Positions 35,832 to 42,753 of a stretch of 42,753 bases of DNA are shown here, one piece after another. Numbering within the stretch: position 1 is the stretch's first letter; every line of letters starts with the position of its first letter. The stretch is from JBLMXQ01 sp050257855 (lineage in GTDB: Bacteria; Acidobacteriota; Vicinamibacteria; Vicinamibacterales; CAVVIG01): the NCBI GenBank assembly GCA_050257855.1, contig JBLMXQ010000095.1, positions 1 through 42,753 on the forward strand. Reading direction: 5' to 3'. Position numbers and translations under genes: made by a program. The notes under the pieces are model-generated. The model did no database searches and was not told the origin of the DNA. It was given only the letters and a program-made list of their open reading frames with translations.

Positions 35832-36620
35832 ATGCATCGCGTGGTTGTCGTCATGGTTCTGGGCATAGTCATTTCGAGCCCCGCCTTCGCCGACCTGACG
35901 ATCAAGCAGGTCGCGAACGGCAAGGGCATGGGGATGTCGGCGAACATGTCGACGACCACCTATATCAAAGGCATGAAGATGCGCTCCGATGCCGTGTCGG
36001 GCGATACGACGCGTACGACCATCTTCGATGTCGACGCCCAGAGGATGTACATCTTCGACTCGAAGAAGAAACAGGCGGACGTCTGGGACATGCAGGCGTT
36101 CAGCGCCGAGATCTCGAAGAGTGTGCACAGCGACGCGATGACGGTGTCCATGAAGCCCAACGGGCAGACGAAGATGATTGCGGGCCGGACGGCAACGGGC
36201 TATGACATGGACATCTCGATGCCAACCACCGTCGGCGGCGAGAAGGGCATGAAGATGACCGTCACGCTCTCCGGCCCCATGTGGATCGCCAAAGGCGCAC
36301 CCGGGGCCGGCGATTTCCTGCACTTCTACAAGGGCGCCGTCGAGAAGGGGTGGATCTTCAGCGATCCGCGCGCGGCGAAGGGTTCGCCCGGGCAGGCCAA
36401 GGCCACGGCCGAAATGTACAAGCAACTGGCGGAAACCGGCGGCGTCCCCTACGAGACGGACATGACCATCAAGATGAGCGGCGAAGGTCCCATGGCCGCG
36501 TTGATGGCGAAGATGGGCGGCATGTCGATGACCAGCACGGTGCAGTCCGTCGAAGTCGGCCCCTTGGCCGACGATCTTTTCGCCCCTCCGCCCGGGTACA
36601 AGCTCAACGAGCGAAAGTAG
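35832..36620 (+). CDS. Exported protein of unknown function (DUF4412-like, 262 aa)
   Basis: ATG 35832 follows AGGGAGA by 8-9 nt and opens a signal peptide (MHRVVVVMVLGIVISSPAFA); an upstream in-frame start would bury it. The mature protein is Met/Lys-rich with beta-strand repeats. 'GKGMGMSANMSTTTYIKGMKMRSD' and 'TTIFDVDAQRMYIFDSKKKQADVWDM' are followed by 'PNGQTKMIAGRTATGYDMDI'. This threading (strands asking whether a compound modifies, restricts or stains) resembles DUF4412 and LolA-like periplasmic barrels, which bind hydrophobic ligands. The match is by pattern only. It sits between the DUF2071 gene and its duplicated fragment, as if inserted between two copies. Confidence 0.75.
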   Translation: MHRVVVVMVLGIVISSPAFADLTIKQVANGKGMGMSANMSTTTYIKGMKMRSDAVSGDTTRTTIFDVDAQRMYIFDSKKKQADVWDMQAFSAEISKSVHSDAMTVSMKPNGQTKMIAGRTATGYDMDISMPTTVGGEKGMKMTVTLSGPMWIAKGAPGAGDFLHFYKGAVEKGWIFSDPRAAKGSPGQAKATAEMYKQLAETGGVPYETDMTIKMSGEGPMAALMAKMGGMSMTSTVQSVEVGPLADDLFAPPPGYKLNERK

Positions 36621-36750
36621 CGAGCATGCATTCAGAAGTTTCCACGGGTGCCGTCTGCTCGTACACGGGCACGATCGACGAGCACCGGCAATCTGAACAT
36701 TGAGAGCTCGTTCACGATGACACGGCGGTAAGAAATCTGGCTCTCAATCC

Positions 36751-36769
36751 GGCCGCGAACCTCGCGGCC
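36751..36769 (+). terminator. Perfect 8-bp hairpin downstream of the DUF4412-like gene
   Basis: GGCCGCGA-ACC-TCGCGGCC forms a strong 8-bp stem with a 3-nt loop, 130 nt after the stop codon. There is no T-tract, so termination is only suggested. Confidence 0.4.
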
Positions 36770-36812
36770 TGGGCCCCTCCCATAAGCGCCGTCACCTCCG
36801 CCCCGCAGGCAC

Positions 36813-36937
36813 GCGCTCCAGCCGGCCGCTGCGAGGATCGACGCCAACAGCATGGCCGCGGCCGCGGGCCTGGCGCTGCCCGATCGCGCGCCGCTCCTTC
36901 ACTTCGCGAAGCGGCAGGATGCGGTGGCGTGGGCGCC
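36813..36937 (+). pseudogene. Duplicated fragment of the DUF2071 gene 3' region
   Basis: These 125 bp match 35433-35557 at 122 positions. The three differences (36845, 36860, 36896) all fall at third codon positions and are synonymous (Ala, Ala, Leu). The fragment has no start and its frame is lost beyond 36937, so it is not a gene. Its pattern shows it came from a homologue that was still under protein-level selection when it diverged. Confidence 0.9.
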
Positions 36938-36969
36938 GGCGCCGGGGGAAGTGGGGGCGAGCCGACGGT

Positions 36970-37155
36970 GACAACGCGCCGAGCTCTGCGATGTGATTGA
37001 CCAGCACGCCAGCGTGATGCACGCCGGCGGCCAGCCAGCGGAAGTACCAGCTGAGCGAATTCGGGATCGGCCGGGTCTCGAAGTAGTAGCAGCGTCTCCA
37101 AGCCGAACACGTAGCTCGACAGGTAATAGGCTGATGAGAATGGATTGTGGGACAA
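36970..37155 (-). pseudogene. Frameshifted remnant resembling lipase maturation factor
   Basis: On the minus strand one frame reads 'LSHNPFSSAYYLSSYVFGLETL', like the first membrane segment of the family. A second frame reads 'YYFETRPIPNSLSWYF' then 'RWLAAGVHHAGVLVNHIAEL', like the conserved 'YETQPLP.PLSWY...P..H...V..N..EL' segment of bacterial lipase maturation factor (LMF1-like) membrane proteins. The roughly 180 residues normally between them are missing and the frames differ, so this is an internally deleted, frameshifted remnant. The family call is from memory of the motif. The rest of 36621-37210 shows no intact gene. Confidence 0.6.
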
Positions 37156-37210
37156 TCGTCCGGGTGCCACGCGCGCTTCTCTGGCGCATCTGTTGCAGGG
37201 CTAGCCGGCA

Positions 37211-39592
37211 ATGCCACTGTCCGCACGGACGATCGATTTCAGGATCCGCGAGCTGATCCGGCAGACGCGGGATGCTGCTCGACGGTATCCGCGCGCGACG
37301 ACGGGCATTGCCGCCGGCCTGGCGCTGGCCGCGTGTCTGTTCCTCGGCGCGGCCGCGTGGTTCCTCGTCTCGCTCGGCCGCGGCCTTCCTGACGAGCGCG
37401 CCATCCGCCAGATCGGCGAGATGGATCAGGCGACGGCGATCTTCGATGATGCCGATCAGCTGGCATTCACGCTGTACAAGGAACAGCGGATCGAAGTGCC
37501 GCTCGCGAAGATGTCGCCGTACCTGCTCCAGGCGATCGTCGCCATCGAGGATCAGCGCTTCTACCAGCATCACGGGTTCGATCTGGTCAGGATGGCGTCG
37601 GCCGCCCTCACGAACCTCCGCTACGGCCGCGCCGCGCAGGGCGGGAGCACGATCACGCAGCAGCTCGCGCGGCAAAGCTTCCTCACGCCCGACAAGACGC
37701 TGCACCGCAAGCTGCAGGAGCTGATTCTCGCGCGGCGCATCGAGCGCATGTACTCGAAGCAGCAGATCCTCGAGCTGTACCTGAACAAGGTGTATTTCGG
37801 CGATGGGCTGTACGGGGTGGAGGCGGCGTCGCGGGGGTACTTCGGCAAGCACGCCGCGGATCTCACGCTTCCCGAAGCGGCCCTGCTCGCCGGGCTCGTG
37901 CAGTCGCCTTCGAGCTACGCGCCGACCGTGAGCCCCGATCGGGCCGTCGCGCGCCGGAACGTGGTGCTGCAGGCGATGCTCGACAGTGGCGCGATCGACC
38001 GCGCGGCCTGGCAGCACGCACGCGCGACGAAGCTGGCGCTGCACGACTCGCTGCGCGCGGACGAGCCGCACGGGCTGTACTTCAAGGAGGAGGTCAGGCA
38101 GGAGCTCGTGCAGCACTTCGGGTGGCAGCGCGTCTACCAGGGCGGCCTGCGCGTGTATTCCACGATCGACATGCCGATGCAGGCCGCCGCCGAACGGATC
38201 CTGCGCACTTCCCTCGACGCGATCGATGCGAGGCGGGAGCAGATCGCCGCGCGCCGTCATCGTCAGGCGGGTAAGGGGGCCGCAGACGGCGGCGGCGAAA
38301 CCGCGCCCGAGCCGCGTCTGCAGGGTGCGCTCATGGCCCTCGATCCCGTCACGGGCCACGTGCTGGCGATGATCGGGGGCCGTGACTTCGACGAGAGCCA
38401 TTTCAACCGTGCCGTCCAGGCGCGCCGGCAGCCCGGGTCGGCGTTCAAGCCGTTCGTCTATGCGGCGGCGCTCGAGCACGGCTACACGCCGGCAACCGTC
38501 ATCGATCACCTCAACGATCCCGTGCCGACGCTCCAGGGCAACTGGACGCCCGAGGACGAGCATCTCGATTCGGACTTTCTCACCATGCGGACCGCGCTGC
38601 GGACCTCGAGCAACCGTGCCGCCGTCCGCCTGCTGCAGGACATCGGCATCGGCCAGGCGGTCCGCTGTGCGAAGGACATGGGCGTCGGCGACGTGCCGAG
38701 CGTGCCGTCGCTGGCGCTCGGATCCGGCGAGGTGACGCTCGAGTCGATGACGGCAGCGTACGCGGCGTTCGCGAATCACGGCCTCGTGCCCCGTCCGGAA
38801 CTCATCCGTCGGGTCGAGGATCTCGAGGGCCACGTCCTGTACCAGTCGCACGACACGAGCACCCGCGCCATCAGCGACACGACCGCCTTCCTGATGAGCA
38901 GCATGCTCGCCGACGTCGTCAACTCCGGCACGGCGTATCGGGCGCGCAGCTTCGGCTTCACGCTGCCCGCGGCGGGGAAGACCGGCACTACCAACGACTT
39001 CGACGATGCCTGGTTCGTGGGATATACGCCGAAGCTGGTGACCGGCGTCTGGGTCGGCTTCGATCAGCCGCAGACGATCCTGCCGAACGGCTTCGCCGCC
39101 GACATCGCCGTCCCGATCTGGGCGCAGTTCATGAAGATCGCGACGAAGGGCGACAGGGCCGAGTGGCTCGATCCGCCCGCCACCGTCACGACCGCGCAGG
39201 TGTGCCGACTGTCGGGCAAGCTGGCGACCGAGGGGTGCGGGCACGTGCAGGTCGTCAACCGTGACGGCCAGCTCGAAACGCGCTCGATGATCTACACGGA
39301 ATACTTCGCGCGCGGCACCGAACCGACGGCTTACTGCGACCTTCACCCGACGCGCGGGATCTTCGGCAAGATCGCGGATCTGTTCGGGAACGGAACGAAG
39401 CCCCCGCCTCCACACGTCGAGGACGCCGGCGCTCCCGCCCCCGGCGCCGCGCAAGCCGCCAGGCAGGCTGACCCGGAGGCGAACGCGCCCCGCGCCGAGG
39501 AGCCGAAGAAAAAGCGCGGCTTCTGGTCGCGCCTGTTCGGCTTCGGCAGGAAGCACGACGACAAGAAGAAGGACAAGAAGCCGGGGGGCTAG
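37211..39592 (+). CDS. Penicillin-binding protein 1A (bifunctional transglycosylase/transpeptidase)
   Basis: This 793-aa class A PBP polymerises and cross-links peptidoglycan at the inner membrane. A cytoplasmic N-terminus and one membrane helix (about 32-56) precede the GT51 transglycosylase domain: catalytic Glu113 in 'VAIEDQRFYQHHG', then 'GGSTITQQLARQ' and 'KLQELILARRIER'. The transpeptidase domain shows S410-A-F-K413 (nucleophile Ser410), 'TSSNRAA' and KTGT at 590-593. The C-terminus has a Pro-rich stretch and a strongly basic tail ('KKKRGFWSRLFGFGRKHDDK'). ATG 37211 fits the membrane topology. The mrcA/ponA-type name is not assigned because several class A paralogues may exist. Confidence 0.95.
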   Translation: MPLSARTIDFRIRELIRQTRDAARRYPRATTGIAAGLALAACLFLGAAAWFLVSLGRGLPDERAIRQIGEMDQATAIFDDADQLAFTLYKEQRIEVPLAKMSPYLLQAIVAIEDQRFYQHHGFDLVRMASAALTNLRYGRAAQGGSTITQQLARQSFLTPDKTLHRKLQELILARRIERMYSKQQILELYLNKVYFGDGLYGVEAASRGYFGKHAADLTLPEAALLAGLVQSPSSYAPTVSPDRAVARRNVVLQAMLDSGAIDRAAWQHARATKLALHDSLRADEPHGLYFKEEVRQELVQHFGWQRVYQGGLRVYSTIDMPMQAAAERILRTSLDAIDARREQIAARRHRQAGKGAADGGGETAPEPRLQGALMALDPVTGHVLAMIGGRDFDESHFNRAVQARRQPGSAFKPFVYAAALEHGYTPATVIDHLNDPVPTLQGNWTPEDEHLDSDFLTMRTALRTSSNRAAVRLLQDIGIGQAVRCAKDMGVGDVPSVPSLALGSGEVTLESMTAAYAAFANHGLVPRPELIRRVEDLEGHVLYQSHDTSTRAISDTTAFLMSSMLADVVNSGTAYRARSFGFTLPAAGKTGTTNDFDDAWFVGYTPKLVTGVWVGFDQPQTILPNGFAADIAVPIWAQFMKIATKGDRAEWLDPPATVTTAQVCRLSGKLATEGCGHVQVVNRDGQLETRSMIYTEYFARGTEPTAYCDLHPTRGIFGKIADLFGNGTKPPPPHVEDAGAPAPGAAQAARQADPEANAPRAEEPKKKRGFWSRLFGFGRKHDDKKKDKKPGG

Positions 39593-39632
39593 GGGCTGGG
39601 GACTTCCGAGCCCCCGGTGATACGATCCCCTC

Positions 39633-40796
39633 GTGCCTTTTCGCGACGTCGTTGGCCATCGGCGTCTCGTCGTGCTGATCGCGCGCTCGGTCGAGCGCGG
39701 GTCGCTCCCGCCAAGCCTGCTGTTTGCCGGACCTGCCGGAGTGGGGAAGCGGATGGTCGCGCTCGCGACCGCTCAGGCGCTGAACTGCACGAACCCACGA
39801 GAGAGCCACGCGAGCGGAGCGGGGAGGATGGGGCCCCCGCGAGCGCCTGCGGCCGCGGCGAGCGAGCGAAGCGAGTCGAGGCGCCGCGAGCGGGGGTGGG
39901 GCCCCGCGAGCAGTGAAGAAGCGAGCGTGCAAGGGGGGTCCGGCGGGGACGAAGTCCCCCCGGATTATTACGACGCGTGCGGTACGTGTGCCGCCTGCTC
40001 GCGCATCGCGCGCGGCGTGCACCCGGACGTGCTGATCGTCGAGCCGGGCGAGACGGGCGCGATCAAGATCGACCAGGTGCGCGACGTCATCGACCGCACG
40101 GCGTACCGGCCGTTCGAAGGACGCCGGCGCGTCGTCATCGTGGACGAGGCGGATGCGCTCGTCGTCCAGGCGCAGAACGCGCTGCTCAAGACGCTCGAGG
40201 AGCCGCCGTCCTCGTCGGTGTTCATCCTGGTGACCCCGCGCCCCGACGTCCTGCTGCCAACGGTGCTGTCGCGGTGTCCGCGGCTGATGTTCCGGCCGTT
40301 GAGCGATCAGGACGTTGCGGCGGCACTGATGGCGCGCGGCACGCCCGAGGCAGACGCGCGGGCGGTCGCGTCCCGGGCCGGCGGGAGCCTGCGCGCGGCG
40401 CTGGACGCGAGCGCCGAGGACCTGCGCGCCGTGCGTGACGTCGCCGGGCGATTGCTGATGCGCGCGGCCGCGTCCGACGATCCGCGCCGCCGCATCGAGT
40501 GCGCGCAGGAACTGCTCGCGAAGACGACCGGCGCCGGCTCGGCGGATCGCGCGCAGGTTGCGTCGTACCTCAGAGCGGTATCCACGCTCCTGCGCGACGT
40601 GGAGCTCCTCTCGACCGGAGCCGACGCGCGCGCGCTCGCCAATGCCGATCTGCGGCCGGTTCTCGAGAAGCTGTCGCGCGCTTACGGCGGCGACCGCGGC
40701 ATGCGCGCGTTCCAGGCGGTCGATCGCGCGCTCGTCGCGCTCGAGCGGAACGCCGGCGTCAAGGTGGTGGCCGACTGGATCGCGCTCGAGATATGA
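39633..40796 (+). CDS. holB: DNA polymerase III subunit delta' with in-frame palindromic insert
   Basis: The GTG start at 39633 gives 387 aa. This is the AAA+ clamp-loader subunit: Walker A 'GPAGVGK' (33-39), Walker B 'VVIVDEADAL', 'NALLKTLEEPPSSSVFILVT' and the sensor-1/SRC region 'LLPTVLSRCPRLMFRPL'. Zinc ligands are Cys52 (LNCTN) and CxxCxxC at 116, 119 and 122 (ACGTCAACS). Between Cys52 and Cys116, where relatives have only about 10 residues, lie about 55 residues rich in Arg, Ser, Gly and Pro, encoded by GC-rich repeats (39800-39960). The frame is kept, so the protein is probably functional with a disordered loop. The stop overlaps the ricT start (ATGA), and the holB-ricT order is conserved in other bacteria. 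Confidence 0.92.
   Translation: MPFRDVVGHRRLVVLIARSVERGSLPPSLLFAGPAGVGKRMVALATAQALNCTNPRESHASGAGRMGPPRAPAAAASERSESRRRERGWGPASSEEASVQGGSGGDEVPPDYYDACGTCAACSRIARGVHPDVLIVEPGETGAIKIDQVRDVIDRTAYRPFEGRRRVVIVDEADALVVQAQNALLKTLEEPPSSSVFILVTPRPDVLLPTVLSRCPRLMFRPLSDQDVAAALMARGTPEADARAVASRAGGSLRAALDASAEDLRAVRDVAGRLLMRAAASDDPRRRIECAQELLAKTTGAGSADRAQVASYLRAVSTLLRDVELLSTGADARALANADLRPVLEKLSRAYGGDRGMRAFQAVDRALVALERNAGVKVVADWIALEI
39800..39960. repeat. GC-rich repeat element inserted in frame within holB
   Basis: Two copies of a TGGGGCCCC(C)GCGAGC motif (39828-39843 and 39897-39911) flank a GAGCGAGCGAAGCGAG core. A hairpin GGGGAC-GAA-GTCCCC (39945-39959) closes the element. The portion 39857-39910 is closely related to 41599-41650 at the ricT 3' end, in the same reading frame (both give 'AASE'). 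Confidence 0.75.
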
Positions 40797-41656
40797 ATTC
40801 GATGACGCCAATGCCCAGACTCGTCTCTGTCAAGCTGACGCCGATCGGCCGGACGCAGACGTTTCTGCTCGGCGATCTCCCGCTCGATGCGCCGCCGGCG
40901 CCCGGGCAGGCGGTGGTCGTCCGCGGCGAGCACGGTCCGGCCCTCGGAACGGTCGTCCGGGCGACGGCCGAGATTCAGGAGCGCAAGCGGCCGGCCGACG
41001 ACTCCGGCCAGGAGGTGCTCCGCCTCGCGACGCGCGAGGACGTCGTCACGAGGATGAAACAGGAGCACCGCGAGCGCGAGGCGCTGCGCGTGGCGACGCT
41101 CAAGGTTCGCGAGCGCGGGCTCCCGATGAAGCTGACGCGCGTCGAGCAGATCTTCGACGGCTCCCGGCTCGTCTTCTATTTCACCGCCGAGAGCCGTGTC
41201 GACTTCCGCGAGCTGGTGAAGGAACTGGCGGGCGAGTTCCACACGCGGATCGAGATGCGGCAGATCGGTGTCCGAGACGAGGCGAAGATGCTCGGCGGCT
41301 ATGGCACGTGCGGCCGGCCGCTCTGCTGCACGACGTTCCTGAACGGCTTCGAGCCCATCTCCATCAAGATGGCGAAGCAGCAGGACCTCAGCCTGAACCC
41401 GTCGAAGCTCTCCGGGCTGTGCGGACGGCTGAAGTGCTGCCTGCGCTACGAGCTGCCCAACGCGGCCGGCGTCGTGCACGGCGGATGCGGCAGCGAGGGG
41501 GGGTGCGACAACCCGACCGGCTGCGGCACGGGCTGCGGGTCCGGCCACGGTGGCTGCCTCAATTGCTCTGAAAGCGGGCAGTCGCAGCGAATCAGCGCGG
41601 CGAGCGAAGGAACGAGCTGCGAGCGGCGCGCGGGGGTGGGGTCCCCGCGCATGTAG
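40793..41656 (+). CDS. ricT: PSP1-domain protein RicT/YaaT with repeat-derived C-terminus
   Basis: ATG 40793 overlaps the holB stop (ATGA); an upstream frame over holB is a shadow. The 287-aa product has the PSP1 core: 'GTVVRATAEIQERKRP', 'MKLTRVEQIFDGSRLVFYFTAESRVDFRELVKELAGEF', 'TRIEMRQIGVRDEAKMLGGYGTCGRPLCC' and 'LSGLCGRLKCCLRYE'. Cys173, 178, 179, 210, 215 and 216 are the conserved cysteines. In Bacillus, RicT belongs to the Fe-S-containing RicA-RicF-RicT complex that affects mRNA processing and phosphorelay signalling; RicA and RicF are not seen here. A Cys/Gly-rich tail (HGGCGSEGGCDNPTGCG) follows. The last about 20 residues (ISAASEGTSCERRAGVG) are encoded by a repeat related to that in holB, and the stop lies at the repeat's end. 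Confidence 0.9.
   Translation: MNSMTPMPRLVSVKLTPIGRTQTFLLGDLPLDAPPAPGQAVVVRGEHGPALGTVVRATAEIQERKRPADDSGQEVLRLATREDVVTRMKQEHREREALRVATLKVRERGLPMKLTRVEQIFDGSRLVFYFTAESRVDFRELVKELAGEFHTRIEMRQIGVRDEAKMLGGYGTCGRPLCCTTFLNGFEPISIKMAKQQDLSLNPSKLSGLCGRLKCCLRYELPNAAGVVHGGCGSEGGCDNPTGCGTGCGSGHGGCLNCSESGQSQRISAASEGTSCERRAGVGSPRM
41599..41656. repeat. GC-rich repeat element forming the ricT 3' end
   Basis: GCGGCGAGCGAAGG through GGGGGTGGGGTCCCCGCGC matches the repeat inside holB with small differences, and ends at the TAG of ricT, 4 bp before pdxA. It also supplies the AGGA ribosome-binding sequence region of pdxA. Confidence 0.7.
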
Positions 41657-41660
41657 GAAA

Positions 41661-42533
41661 ATGACCCGCGTCGCGATCACGATGGGCGACCCGGCCGGCA
41701 TCGGACCCGAGATCGCGCGCAAGGCGGCGGCGGATCCGGACGTGCTCGCGGCATGCGAGCCGCTGTTGTATGGGCCCGACGATCCCGCGGCATTCGCGCC
41801 CGGCGAGCTGAGCGCCGCGGCCGGCCGCGCCGCCTGCGACGCCATCGTCCGGGCAGTTGAGGATGCGCGCTCCGGAGTGGTCGACGCGATCGCGACCGCG
41901 CCGATCAACAAGGAGGCGTTCCGCCTCGCCGGCCTGCCGTGGGCCGGGCACACCGACCTGCTCCAGCATCTGACCGGCGCGCCGCACGTCGCGATGATGT
42001 TTCACTCCGACGTACTGCGCGTCGTGCTCGCGACCGTGCACATCGCGCTCGCCGACGTGCCGCGCGCGATCACGCGCGCGTCGCTCGAAGCCACGATCGC
42101 GCTCGCCGCGCGTGAACTGCCGCGGTTCGGCATCGCCGCGCCGCGGATCGCCGTTGCCGGGCTCAACCCGCACGCGGGCGAGCACGGGCTGTTCGGGCGC
42201 GAGGAGCAGGACACGATCGCGCCCGCGGTGGCGGCGTGCCGCGCGCGGGGGATCGACGTCGCCGGACCGTTTCCGGCGGACACGCTCTTCGTGCGCGCCC
42301 GCCGCGGCGACTTCGACCTGGTCGTGGCGTGCTATCACGATCAGGGGCTGATTCCGGTCAAGCTGGCGGCGTTCGGGCGGGCGGTGAACGTCACGCTCGG
42401 GCTGCCGATCGTGCGCACGTCGGTCGATCACGGGACGGCGTTCGACATCGCCGGCCGGGGGGTCGCGGATCCCGGGAGTATGATTGCAGCCGTGCTCCTG
42501 GCGGCGCGGCTGGCAACATCCAGACACGTGTAG
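41661..42533 (+). CDS. pdxA: 4-hydroxythreonine-4-phosphate dehydrogenase (short form)
   Basis: The ATG at 41661 follows TAGGAAA, which overlaps the ricT stop; the product is 290 aa. PdxA oxidises 4-phosphohydroxy-L-threonine with NAD+ in the DXP-dependent pyridoxal phosphate pathway. It shows 'ITMGDPAGIGPEI', 'ATAPINKEAFRLAGLPWAGHTD', 'ALAGLNPHAGE'-like 'AVAGLNPHAGE', 'PADTLF', 'CYHDQGLIPVKL' and 'VDHGTAFDIAGRG'. Metal ligands are His97, His171 and His226. Typical PdxA is about 330 aa; about 40 residues are missing after 'LLYGPDDPAAF', in the variable part of the N-terminal domain, while all catalytic elements remain. The TAG stop lies inside the first copy of the palindromic repeats. Confidence 0.95.
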   Translation: MTRVAITMGDPAGIGPEIARKAAADPDVLAACEPLLYGPDDPAAFAPGELSAAAGRAACDAIVRAVEDARSGVVDAIATAPINKEAFRLAGLPWAGHTDLLQHLTGAPHVAMMFHSDVLRVVLATVHIALADVPRAITRASLEATIALAARELPRFGIAAPRIAVAGLNPHAGEHGLFGREEQDTIAPAVAACRARGIDVAGPFPADTLFVRARRGDFDLVVACYHDQGLIPVKLAAFGRAVNVTLGLPIVRTSVDHGTAFDIAGRGVADPGSMIAAVLLAARLATSRHV

Positions 42534-42660
42534 GGGCCGGCCTTGAGGCCGGCTCGAGGCTTGTAGGGGCCGCCCTTGAGGCCGGCTCGAGGCTTGTAGG
42601 GGCCGGCCTTCAGGCCGGCCCGAGGCGGTAGGGGCCGGCCTTCAGGCCGGCCCGATGTTC
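42530..42660. repeat. Four tandem palindromic repeats between pdxA and smpB
   Basis: Units start with GTAGGGGCCG at 42530, 42563, 42596 and 42628 (spacing 33, 33 and 32). Each is a palindrome GGCCGGCC-TTGA/TTCA-GGCCGGC followed by a TCGAGGCTT-like spacer. Unit 2 has one arm change (GGCCGCCC). The pdxA stop codon is the TAG of unit 1, and unit 4 ends next to the smpB start. Confidence 0.9.
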
Positions 42661-42661
42661 T

Positions 42662-42753
42662 ATGCCCAAATCCGATCGCGAAGCCGCCCAGGCCAGCATC
42701 GCCGAGAACCGCAAGGCGTTTCACGACTACCACCTGCTCGAGACCTTCGAGGC
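42662..42753 (+). CDS. smpB: SsrA-binding protein, N-terminus (runs off window)
   Basis: Thirty codons are visible: 'MPKSDREAAQASIAENRKAF' followed by 'HDYHLLETFEA'. The 'NRKA.HDY...ETFEAG' start is diagnostic for SmpB, the tmRNA-binding protein of trans-translation. No clear Shine-Dalgarno is visible because the palindromic repeat array ends immediately upstream. The tmRNA gene is not in the window. Confidence 0.92.
   Translation, partial: MPKSDREAAQASIAENRKAFHDYHLLETFE

Noticed and set aside
42530..42660. A CRISPR array
   Set aside because: The 32-33-bp units are contiguous palindromes with similar short spacers, not repeats separated by unique spacers, and no cas gene is near.

Overview
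The window is a high-GC, gene-dense bacterial chromosome segment. The gene mix (ECF sigma factor paired with a TPR Ser/Thr kinase, secreted amidohydrolase, phosphodiesterase lipoprotein, very large multi-domain exported proteins, short palindromes in and between genes) suits an Acidobacteriota-type organism, perhaps Vicinamibacteria. That assignment is inference; no rRNA or other marker is present.

Layout. 1-286: 5' part of a MarR-type regulator gene (minus). 287-569: divergent intergenic region with a sigma-54-like -24/-12 element. 570-1181: CYTH-like protein. 1253-2848: exported amidohydrolase. 3088-6349 (minus): compact operon of an MBL-fold hydrolase, an alkaline-phosphatase-superfamily lipoprotein and a small basic protein. 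6488-8140: NadE. 8359-11447 (minus): ECF sigma factor and receptor-like Ser/Thr kinase, overlapping by 4 bp.

11564-34753 is the dominant feature: 23 kb of four tightly coupled genes for exported proteins. They are a 3411-codon protein with a C-terminal alpha/beta-hydrolase, a 309-aa Ig/PKD protein, a 3571-aa protein of about 13 carboxypeptidase-regulatory-like modules, Ig-like domains and four 108-aa repeats, and a Gly-rich protein. The sigma/kinase pair is transcribed divergently from it. I read the block as a candidate cell-surface or extracellular assembly of unknown role.

34821-37200 is a scarred region: an intact DUF2071 gene, a secreted protein gene, a 125-bp near-copy of the DUF2071 3' end, a frameshifted remnant resembling lipase maturation factor, and a tRNA T-arm-like sequence. 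37211 to the end is housekeeping: PBP1A, HolB, RicT/YaaT (PSP1), PdxA and the start of SmpB. Here short GC-rich palindromic elements have entered genes: one lies in frame inside holB, a related one forms the C-terminus of RicT, and four tandem palindromes separate pdxA from smpB and overlap the pdxA stop codon.
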